Positions 27,720-34,090 of a DNA stretch of 64,000 nt are shown piece after piece (the first letter of the stretch is position 1; the number at the start of each line of letters is the position of its first letter). Where the stretch lies: NCBI GenBank assembly GCA_002402375.1, contig DHFT01000039.1:1-64000 (forward strand). Direction: 5' to 3'. The notes beneath the pieces were generated by a model. The model saw nothing but the letters and a program-made list of their open reading frames with translations, did not search any database and had not been told where the DNA came from. The translations under genes and the position numbers were made by a program. The stretch comes from Elusimicrobia bacterium UBA4817 (lineage in GTDB: Bacteria > Elusimicrobiota > UBA8919).

Positions 27720-28335
27720 AAAATCCCGCCTTTTTTAGAGTTTCAAGTGTTATTTTATTTTTTTCTTTTTGTTGCAAAACATATTTTGCAAGAATGTCGG
27801 TTTCCAAATTAACGGTATCTCCGTTTTTTTTTTCTTTAAGTGTCGTGTTATTTAATGTATGAGGAATTATTGCCGTTGAAAATGAATTTGTTTTTTTTTC
27901 CGCTACCGTTAAACTGATTCCGTCAATAGCCACCGAACCCTTTTCTGCGATATATTTTGACAGATTTTCAGGTATTGAAAATTGCCAAATTTCCGAATTC
28001 CCCGATTTTTTTATTTTTAATATTTTTCCGGTTCCGTCAATGTGTCCCGTAACGAAATGTCCGCCTAATTTACCGTCGGATTTTAATGCTCTTTCAAGAT
28101 TAATAATGCTTCCAATTTTTAATTCTCCCAAATTTGTTTTTTTTAAGGTTTCTTCGGAAATGTCAGCCGTGAACTCGTGAACTCGTGAACTCGCTAAATC
28201 GCTAACTGTCAAACAAATACCGCTAACACAAATACTGTCGCCAATGTTTATATCATCAAGTTTTGTCTCGACGGTAATTTGTGTTTTATTTATTTTTTTT
28301 ACAGTTCCTAAATCTTCAATTATTCCAGTGAACAT
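27712..28335 (-). CDS. ribE: Riboflavin synthase, alpha subunit
   Basis: 207 residues from the ATG at 28335, which gives the family N-terminus MFTGIIEDLG; an in-frame start 48 nt upstream overlaps the PHP gene and is rejected. Two lumazine-binding repeats (about 1-95 and 96-195) are visible, with GDSICVSGICLTV and GSVAIDGISLTV, and GHFVTGHIDGTG. The loop LASSRVHEF is coded by an 8-nt tandem repeat and is longer than normal. It converts two lumazines to riboflavin. It starts 4 nt after the PHP gene. Confidence 0.96.
   Translation of the reverse strand: MFTGIIEDLGTVKKINKTQITVETKLDDINIGDSICVSGICLTVSDLASSRVHEFTADISEETLKKTNLGELKIGSIINLERALKSDGKLGGHFVTGHIDGTGKILKIKKSGNSEIWQFSIPENLSKYIAEKGSVAIDGISLTVAEKKTNSFSTAIIPHTLNNTTLKEKKNGDTVNLETDILAKYVLQQKEKNKITLETLKKAGFYD
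28168..28210. repeat. 8-nt tandem repeat inside ribE (unit GTGAACTC)
   Basis: CGTGAACTCGTGAACTCGTG continues AACTCGCTAAATCGCTAA: three GTGAACTC units followed by a second CGCTAAAT unit pair. It codes for DLASSRVHEF in the first lumazine-binding repeat of riboflavin synthase, an extension of a surface loop. Confidence 0.88.
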
Positions 28336-28339
28336 AGTT

Positions 28340-29353
28340 TTACACAAAGAGCGGGTTTGAAAAAATCCAGGGTTTGAAGCCAAATTTTTTCAGATAACAT
28401 TCGCATCTGTATACGCCGTTTCCTTCGGTTTTTACTACTAATGTATCAGAAAAACTTTCTGCGAACAAGTTTCCGTTTTTAATGATTTTTATTTTTGCCG
28501 CCCTTGGTATTTTAACGGTTATTTTATCATTTTCCCTGTAAAATTGAAAGCCCCTTGCATTTGAAAAATAATCGTTTGAGATAAAAGATTTTCCGTTTTT
28601 TAATGCGTTGTGAATCTTTTCAATATCAGAATCATTTTTTGAAAACGGCTCATCTATCGTTATATGAGTTCGTATAGTTCTAAATGCAAAGTCAAACGGG
28701 AAAATCTTTAAGTTAATGCCCAAATACTTCCTGGTGCTTTCATGGTTGTCAATTTCCCCTATCCCGTATTTTTTATTCGCTTCGCTCACCCCCGATTGAA
28801 ATCGGGGGCTACAAGTTATGTCATCCCATCTTCTGAGTGTTTCTTTTTTGGGACCTTTAAGAAAATGTGCCGGGAATAGATAACTCAAAAGTGCCGTCGG
28901 ATAATTTTTCAATGTCTTCTGCCAGTCGGTCTGCAAATCCCATATACAAAAGCCGGTGTAATTTTTAACGTTCCAGTCATTCCATCGGTATGATTTTATA
29001 TCAAACTTTTTGTTGCCCTCGTGGTCGGGATGTGCGATAAAACCGTACCCGCCCTGACGGTTCACTTCGTCAATATATTTTTGCGGATTATTTTCCTGTT
29101 TATCAACAACAACTGCATTTTTTATGTCAAAAGCGAGATAATGATTATATCTGGGAGAAATTTCTTCCCCGACAATAACAAGGGTGTTTTTATGCCAGCC
29201 CTCGTATTTTTTTGCTTCAATTGAAAAATGGTCTGTTACGACGATGAAATCAAGTCCGCATCTGTTAGCCGATTCAATAATTTCCTCCGGTTTCCTGTGT
29301 CCGTCAAACGAATAAAAGGAATGAATATGAATTGCCCCGCAGTAATCAAACAT
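28340..29353 (-). CDS. PHP-domain metal-dependent hydrolase (CehA/McbA-like) inside the rib operon
   Basis: 337 residues. Metal-binding PHP motifs: HIHSFYSFDG (HxH near residues 8-10), VVTDHFSIEA (DH near 38), GEEISPR (E near 60) and FIAHPDHEG (HxxH near 140-143). The C-terminus (about 275-337) is a small beta domain ending RPWIFSNP-like (FKPWIFSNPLFV), as in CehA/McbA-type PHP proteins. It overlaps ribD by 8 nt and ends 4 nt before ribE, so it is translated within the riboflavin operon. It may supply the phosphatase step that riboflavin operons lack, but this is inference. A palindromic repeat sits in frame around residues 180-195. Confidence 0.85.
   Translation of the reverse strand: MFDYCGAIHIHSFYSFDGHRKPEEIIESANRCGLDFIVVTDHFSIEAKKYEGWHKNTLVIVGEEISPRYNHYLAFDIKNAVVVDKQENNPQKYIDEVNRQGGYGFIAHPDHEGNKKFDIKSYRWNDWNVKNYTGFCIWDLQTDWQKTLKNYPTALLSYLFPAHFLKGPKKETLRRWDDITCSPRFQSGVSEANKKYGIGEIDNHESTRKYLGINLKIFPFDFAFRTIRTHITIDEPFSKNDSDIEKIHNALKNGKSFISNDYFSNARGFQFYRENDKITVKIPRAAKIKIIKNGNLFAESFSDTLVVKTEGNGVYRCECYLKKFGFKPWIFSNPLFV
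28776..28816. repeat. In-frame palindromic repeat in the PHP gene
   Basis: TTCGCTTCGCTCACCCCCGA then TTGAAATCGGGGGCTACAA contains the perfect inverted pair CCCCCGATT/AATCGGGGG with the loop GA, flanked by a TTCGCTTCGCT arm. It encodes CSPRFQSGVSEAN within the PHP protein without breaking the frame. A related palindrome lies in the 53145-53170 spacer. Confidence 0.8.
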
Positions 29354-30416
29354 TTAAATATCCCTCAAACAAAAAATCTTCTTCTATTTTTTCTACAGAT
29401 ATATTTTTAACGTCCGCGGCATTTTTTACGTATTCCGTACTGTTAATAATTTTAGGACAGATAAAAAACATAATTTTATCAACTAATTTTTCTTTAAGAA
29501 ATGATTTGGCAACCGTTTCTCCGCCTTCAACAATCAGCGACGAAATACTCATTTTGCCGAGTTTAACCAGCAATTTTTTAATATCCAGAAAATTGTTTTT
29601 TAATGGGAGTTCAATTATCCCTATACCCATTTTTTTAAGTTTTTCTTTTTTAACTCTGTTTGAATTTATTGATGTTGCAATTATCGTTTTTGACTTACCG
29701 TTTAGTACATTTGTACTAAATGGAATTTTTAATCCGGTATCAAGAATTACTCTGACAGGATTTTTTCCTTTTCCGTGTGATGTCAGTTTCGGGTTGTCTT
29801 TTAATACAGTATTTATTCCAACCAGTATAGCATCGGTTCGGCTTCGTAATTGATGAACGGTTTCTCTGGATTTTTCAGAACTGAGCCATTTTGAATCTCC
29901 GCTCTCCGTTTTTGTTTTACCGTCTAAAGAGTATGCCATTTTAAGAATTACAAAGGGCGTTTTTGTTTTGATGTATTTTATGTATGTCTCGTTTAATTTT
30001 TTTGCTTCTTTTTCCATCACACTCACTTTACACTTTACACCTTTCACTTTCAACTGTCTTATCCCTTTCCCGCCAACCGCCGGGTTCGGGTCTTTTGTTG
30101 CGATAACAACTTTTTTTATGCCGCTATTTATTATCTGCGGTACACAAGGCGGAGTTTTTTTATTGTAATGACAGCATGGCTCCAAGTTAACATACATCGT
30201 CGCATCTTTCGGGTTTTTACATTTTTTTAATGCCTCAACTTCCGCATGTGGCCCGCCAAAATATTTATGATAACCTGTTGAAAGAATTTTTCCGTTTTTT
30301 ACGATTACACAACCGACCATAGGATTCGGACTGACTTTACCTTGTCCTTTTTTAGCAAGTTTTATTACCAATTGCATAAATTTTCTGTCTTCGTCTGTGT
30401 AATCTGTTTTTTTCAT
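29346..30416 (-). CDS. ribD: Bifunctional riboflavin deaminase/reductase
   Basis: 356 residues. The N-terminal zinc deaminase has SPNPMVGCVIVKNG, GGPHAEVEAL and VNLEPCCHYNKKTPPCVPQII; the C-terminal reductase has AYSLDGKTKTESGDSKWLSS, RTDAILVGINTVLKDNP and LIVEGGETVAKSFL. It performs steps two and three of riboflavin synthesis. The first ten residues (KKTDYTDEDR) come from an ACAGATTACACAG repeat at the gene start. A 7-nt CACTTTA repeat (30024-30052) codes for KVKGVKCKVSV in the inter-domain region. First gene after the FMN riboswitch. Confidence 0.96.
   Translation of the reverse strand: MKKTDYTDEDRKFMQLVIKLAKKGQGKVSPNPMVGCVIVKNGKILSTGYHKYFGGPHAEVEALKKCKNPKDATMYVNLEPCCHYNKKTPPCVPQIINSGIKKVVIATKDPNPAVGGKGIRQLKVKGVKCKVSVMEKEAKKLNETYIKYIKTKTPFVILKMAYSLDGKTKTESGDSKWLSSEKSRETVHQLRSRTDAILVGINTVLKDNPKLTSHGKGKNPVRVILDTGLKIPFSTNVLNGKSKTIIATSINSNRVKKEKLKKMGIGIIELPLKNNFLDIKKLLVKLGKMSISSLIVEGGETVAKSFLKEKLVDKIMFFICPKIINSTEYVKNAADVKNISVEKIEEDFLFEGYLNV
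30020..30053. repeat. 7-nt tandem repeat inside ribD (unit CACTTTA)
   Basis: CACTCACTTTACACTTTACA followed by CCTTTCACTTTCAACTG gives four degenerate 7-mers. It codes for QLKVKGVKCKVSV at the end of the RibD deaminase domain, where the family has a shorter strand. Confidence 0.8.
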
Positions 30417-30440
30417 CTGTGTAATTTGTGTTCTATAAAT

Positions 30441-30467
30441 AAAAAATCCCCAATTTGTCTTCGGGGT
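30441..30467 (-). terminator. Riboswitch-associated terminator upstream of ribD
   Basis: Read on the minus strand CCCCGAAGACAAATTGGGG is followed by ATTTTTT, a hairpin with a T run 25 nt before the ribD start codon. Nearby CCCAAT at 30471-30476 can pair instead with ATTGGG of the hairpin, which offers a simple antiterminator. It is the expression platform of the FMN riboswitch. Confidence 0.75.
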
Positions 30468-30510
30468 TTATTGGGCGAATAAATTCACCTTTACAAAAAA
30501 CATATTATAC

Positions 30511-30650
30511 TCTTCTATCATCCGGACTTTACCGTCGGTATCTGAATTTCACAGATTCGGTCCCGAACATTTTTAATAAAAAATGTGAGAGATTAGCGGA
30601 CTTTTACCGCCGGTCGGGAATTCCTGTTTAGGTCACCCCACCCCGAAGAG
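30511..30650 (-). promoter_or_regulatory. FMN riboswitch (RFN element)
   Basis: On the minus strand the conserved RFN landmarks appear in order: CTTCGGGGTGGGGTGA, CAGGAATTCCCGACCGGCGG, AGTCCGCTAATCTCTC, a hairpin loop region, ACCGACGGTAAAGTCCGGATGATAGAAGAG. The P1 stem pairs CTCTTC with GAAGAG. It sits between promoter (30658-30685) and ribD, with a terminator hairpin beyond it, so FMN should shut off the ribD-PHP-ribE-ribBA-ribH run. Confidence 0.97.
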
Positions 30651-30657
30651 TAATGTA

Positions 30658-30685
30658 ATTATACAAAAAATAAAATAAATGTCAA
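30658..30685 (-). promoter_or_regulatory. Promoter of the riboflavin operon
   Basis: TTGACA (30680-30685), 16-nt spacer and TATAAT (30658-30663) on the minus strand: both hexamers match the sigma70 consensus exactly. Transcription would start about 30651, right at the 5' edge of the FMN riboswitch. The -35 box overlaps the stop codon of the PorV-like gene. Confidence 0.88.
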
Positions 30686-31605
30686 TTAAATTTTTTGGAA
30701 AAAGAAATATAAGTGGTTCTGTCAAACACGCTGTTGACGGCACTTGCAAAATCAAATCCGAAATCCTTCCATAGTATTCCGATCCCGAAATTTGTTCCGT
30801 TAATTTTTCCCGCTTTGTTGAGATATCCGCCTCTTAAAAAAAGCCAGTTGAGGTAAGAGTACTCGCCGCTGAATCTCGGACGGAATATATCATCTTTTTC
30901 CCGTAAAAAATCAAAAGATACGTCAAAATTATTTTCGCGGTTATTTAACAGGGTATATGACAGTCCGCATCGGACGGAACTTGGCAGGTCGTCTTTTACA
31001 GGGTCGTTGGAATAAATGACCTTTGTTCCGAAATTTTCGCCGGAAAATCCGAGTTTAAGATTTCTTACAAAATCAACTTTATATAAAATTCCGAAATCAA
31101 TTGCTTGGGCGTTCCCGATAGTTTTTCCAAAAATGGGATTTTTTTCATATCTGTAAATGTATTTTAGATTTATTCCGAAGGAGAGATTGTGAAAAAGATT
31201 TCTTCCATAGGCGACAGAAAACGCCCAGTCGTTCCATATCAGTTCGCCCATATCGTAGTTAAATTCGTCGGTAACGGGTATCGGGGTAATTCTGTAACTT
31301 AATATGCCGATAGCCATGGCGCCATGTTTTTTTAGCGACAACAGTCCGCCGAGATACTGCATAACGGCATCGCCTTGAGGCGCCGGCGAATGGGAAAAAG
31401 TTATTTCGCTTTCCGAATCCGCAATGCCTGCCGGATTATGAAAAAATGATGATGCGTCTAATTTTGTTGCGGCGGATGTTTCAGCTAAAGAAATTATTCT
31501 TGCGCCTCCTGCCAGTTTCAGAAAATCGGCGCCGGTGTGAGTGGAAGCGTAGAGGCAATTAAAAATTAAAAATGGAAAATTAAAAATTAAAATGATTGTT
31601 TTCAT
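30682..31605 (-). CDS. PorV/PorQ-like (UPF0164) outer-membrane beta-barrel protein
   Basis: 307 residues. The mature start GADFLKLAGGARIISLAETSAATKLDASSFFHNPAGIAD is the PorV/PorQ/UPF0164 hallmark (GaxFL...NPAG). The remainder is a run of amphipathic beta strands ending in an aromatic residue pair (SFSKKFN), as for FadL-fold barrels. A signal peptide (residues 1-21) is encoded by an AATTAAAA tandem repeat. In Bacteroidota, PorV shuttles type IX substrates; here the role is unproven, but two such genes follow two C11 peptidases with C-terminal sorting domains. It overlaps the upstream PorV-like gene by 1 nt. Confidence 0.85.
   Translation of the reverse strand: MKTIILIFNFPFLIFNCLYASTHTGADFLKLAGGARIISLAETSAATKLDASSFFHNPAGIADSESEITFSHSPAPQGDAVMQYLGGLLSLKKHGAMAIGILSYRITPIPVTDEFNYDMGELIWNDWAFSVAYGRNLFHNLSFGINLKYIYRYEKNPIFGKTIGNAQAIDFGILYKVDFVRNLKLGFSGENFGTKVIYSNDPVKDDLPSSVRCGLSYTLLNNRENNFDVSFDFLREKDDIFRPRFSGEYSYLNWLFLRGGYLNKAGKINGTNFGIGILWKDFGFDFASAVNSVFDRTTYISFSKKFN
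31559..31597. repeat. AATTAAAA tandem repeat coding the signal peptide of a PorV-like protein
   Basis: AATTAAAAATTAAAAATGGA followed by AAATTAAAAATTAAAATG: four AATTAAAA units. On the minus strand it codes LIFNFPFLIFN, the hydrophobic core of the signal peptide of the gene at 30682-31605. Confidence 0.85.
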
Positions 31606-32549
31606 TAAAATTTGCAGTTCAGCGTAAATCTGTTAACGTCGGTCAATTTTTCATGTGAGGTGAATGAGTAGTCAATGGAGATTATTTTTGCCGAAAATCC
31701 CGCACCGAAAGAATAGTTCTGCAATGTTGTATATCCCGCCCGCAGTTTGAAATTTTTGACGGCGTTAAGTTCAACTCCCAAATTACCGTTCAAGATATTT
31801 TCTCTCTGTCTAACCCCGTCAACGGACAAAAGCAGTTTATCAAAATTCCTGCTTATTCCCAGTCGCAATTCCGACGGTAAAACGTCCTTTTCGCCGCCGA
31901 ATGAAATTTTACTGCCTACATTTCTTATACAAAAACCGAAATCAAAAGGCAGGTTGTAGCCGGAATATAATAATCCCAAATCCGCCGCAATTGCCGTTGC
32001 CGATTCCCCTGCCAGTTTCTCGTTCAGATATTTTACGGTTATTCCTGCATCCAAAGGATAGATTTTTCTTGCGTAGGAAATACCGGCGACCGCGTCGCTG
32101 TTTAAGAATTCGTCCCGTCCTATTCCGCGTTCATCTCTTTCAACATCTTTTGATGACAGATATTTTAATGTTATGCCGATGTTTCCTTTAATTTTTTGGA
32201 TGTATGTTGAGAACTTCATATCCTCAAGATTGACATCTTCAAAATATTCCGAATGCGAAAAAGAAAAATTATAGTCGGGCAGGTTTGAAATTGCTGCGGG
32301 ATTAAAATCCAACGCTCCAAGATTTTCCGATAAGGATGTGACCGCTTCCGCCATGGCGGATGTTTTTGCCTCGGGGCTGATTCGTAGCAACAGTCCGGCA
32401 GATGTTCCGGTGTCAGAGGCAGAGAACAAAGTTAAAGGTATAAGGTTAAAGGTTAAAATAAAGCAGATGAAAAATGAAAAATGAAAAGTTGAAATTTTGG
32501 CAGTATTTAGACCTTTAACTTTTAATTTTAACCTTCTTTTTATTTTCAT
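31605..32549 (-). CDS. PorV/PorQ-like (UPF0164) outer-membrane beta-barrel protein
   Basis: 314 residues, a second member of the same family as its downstream neighbour: after the signal peptide comes GTSAGLLLRISPEAKTSAMAEAVTSLSENLGALDFNPAAISNL, then alternating amphipathic strands to the C-terminal FTLNCKF. The long N-terminus (45 residues) is basic then hydrophobic and is largely encoded by GGTTAAA and GAAAAAT tandem repeats. The start codon overlaps the stop of the upstream C11 peptidase gene (ATGA), so the pair is translationally coupled. Confidence 0.83.
   Translation of the reverse strand: MKIKRRLKLKVKGLNTAKISTFHFSFFICFILTFNLIPLTLFSASDTGTSAGLLLRISPEAKTSAMAEAVTSLSENLGALDFNPAAISNLPDYNFSFSHSEYFEDVNLEDMKFSTYIQKIKGNIGITLKYLSSKDVERDERGIGRDEFLNSDAVAGISYARKIYPLDAGITVKYLNEKLAGESATAIAADLGLLYSGYNLPFDFGFCIRNVGSKISFGGEKDVLPSELRLGISRNFDKLLLSVDGVRQRENILNGNLGVELNAVKNFKLRAGYTTLQNYSFGAGFSAKIISIDYSFTSHEKLTDVNRFTLNCKF
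32428..32545. repeat. 7-nt tandem repeats coding the signal peptide of a PorV-like protein
   Basis: AAAGTTAAAGGTATAAGGTT then AAAGGTTAAAATAAAGC (unit AGGTTAA), followed by GATGAAAAATGAAAAATGAA (unit AAAATGA), and near the gene start TTTAACTTTTAATTTTAACC. Together these make up almost the entire signal-peptide coding region of the gene at 31605-32549. Confidence 0.75.
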
Positions 32550-34087
32550 TTTTTTATGACTGTAATCTTTCCTTTACAGGAATCAGTTTGGGTTTTTGCT
32601 GCATAAAAATATATTCCCGATGCAACAGTAGAACCATTTTCATTTTTGCCGTCCCATATAACGGAAGTTCCGCTGCCGTCAATTTCTCTGACGAGGTTTC
32701 CTTCCAAATTATAAATTTTTATGTTTATCACAGAGTTATCCGGGAAATTTTTTATTGTCAGATTTCCGGTTGAAGGGTTATAAGGGTTCGGTGCGTTGAC
32801 GACATAATTTAATGACTGCGGTCCGTAGGTCACTTTTGAATAATAATCAGCCAAAAACTCATCCCAGTTTGTCGCCTGACAGAAACTTAAATTTTCATAA
32901 TTACCGTCGGGATTATTCCAAATTTCCCAATCATCTTTTGTTTTCGGAAAGTTTATAGAAAGTCCGTGTGAATTTTTATGGGTGCTTCCAACTCTGTTTG
33001 CGAGCACACAATCATTAATGGAGTCCATTACATTGCTCGCAGAGTTTCTCAAAGACGCCGAGTCCAAATCGGGGTTTTGTTCAATAATATAGGCTAAATC
33101 ATAAATGTCAATTCCGCCGTATTGAACATTGCTTGATTCACCGTAATAATCAACCGCATCTCTTGTAAGATATAAAGGAATAGTTTTTTTTGTTGAGATA
33201 AGTTGATATGCAAAATTATCTATTGCCGCCGCCAACTCGCCGATTTTTGACAAATCCACTGCCGATGCGGTTCTTTTATCAAGCACTGAAGAAAAATAAG
33301 AAACTGCCTCGTCGGAATACGCCTTATCCCAGATGTCAACAATTTTTTGCGAGAATGTTTTCGGGTCATAATTCGGATTTGAAACAAGTTCCGTCAAAAT
33401 TCCGTCATAAGGCCAGCCGTATTCGTTTTCTTCGGAGGCAACCATATAGTTCGCAGAATCTTTTATCTGATATGCGATTTCAATTTGTGCCATAAGGCAT
33501 GCGTCCAATCCGATGATGTCAATATTTTTTCCGAGATATGTTTTTATCGTAGAAAGTGCGTTTCCGAGTTCCGCCGTTGTCAGATAATCATTGTCGTCGG
33601 TAGTATCGTCCCATGCTATTCCTTTTTTTAGTTTTGGTGATTTGGGCCACCATCCGCCTCCGTGATTCCACACGACAAGACAATAATTTTCCGCCGGATA
33701 ATTCGCTATTGTCCATGTTGAAAATACGACAAGCGTTGCGTGGTCGCCTGTGTTCAATTCATTTGTTGTTGCAGACGGAAGTAAATTTGCAATAGTTATT
33801 GTAGGCGTGTTTATTGTGAATGTGTCGGTATCGTTTTGTATTTTGTAAAGGTAAGTATTACCGTCGCCGTTTTTATCCGCAAGAACAATTATGTTTACAT
33901 CAGTTGAATTTGCGGCAACTTCCATTTTGTTTATGTCCCGTTTCAACTGGTCGCCTTTCAGTGATGTATCAAGAGAATTATCACCTGCGATGTAGACGAT
34001 AAATGTCCATTTTGCCGCGGATAAAAATGTGCTAAAAAATATGGACAGGCATAATACCTGTCCATATTTAAGAATTTTTTTTGTCAT
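32546..34087 (-). CDS. Clostripain-family (C11) peptidase with FlgD-like C-terminal sorting domain
   Basis: 513 residues. Signal peptide at 1-24. The C11 domain starts KWTFIVYIAGDNSLD and carries the catalytic histidine in VVWNHGGGWW (about 137-146) and cysteine in IGLDACLMAQIEIA (about 192-205). The C-terminal 85 residues form a FlgD-like/type IX-like sorting module: APNPYNPSTGNLTI, INIKIYNLEGNLVREI, WDGKNENGSTVASGIYFYA. It is probably exported to the cell surface. A perfect 11-bp palindrome lies in the signal-peptide coding region (34040-34068). It starts 3 nt after the related peptidase gene upstream. Confidence 0.92.
   Translation of the reverse strand: MTKKILKYGQVLCLSIFFSTFLSAAKWTFIVYIAGDNSLDTSLKGDQLKRDINKMEVAANSTDVNIIVLADKNGDGNTYLYKIQNDTDTFTINTPTITIANLLPSATTNELNTGDHATLVVFSTWTIANYPAENYCLVVWNHGGGWWPKSPKLKKGIAWDDTTDDNDYLTTAELGNALSTIKTYLGKNIDIIGLDACLMAQIEIAYQIKDSANYMVASEENEYGWPYDGILTELVSNPNYDPKTFSQKIVDIWDKAYSDEAVSYFSSVLDKRTASAVDLSKIGELAAAIDNFAYQLISTKKTIPLYLTRDAVDYYGESSNVQYGGIDIYDLAYIIEQNPDLDSASLRNSASNVMDSINDCVLANRVGSTHKNSHGLSINFPKTKDDWEIWNNPDGNYENLSFCQATNWDEFLADYYSKVTYGPQSLNYVVNAPNPYNPSTGNLTIKNFPDNSVINIKIYNLEGNLVREIDGSGTSVIWDGKNENGSTVASGIYFYAAKTQTDSCKGKITVIKK
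34038..34068. repeat. Perfect palindrome at the start of a C11 peptidase gene
   Basis: ATATGGACAGG and CCTGTCCATAT flank the loop CATAATA. The hairpin lies about 20 nt inside the coding sequence of the second C11 peptidase. It could be an operator or an mRNA structure; it has no T run and is not an obvious terminator. Confidence 0.6.
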
Positions 34088-34090
34088 TTT

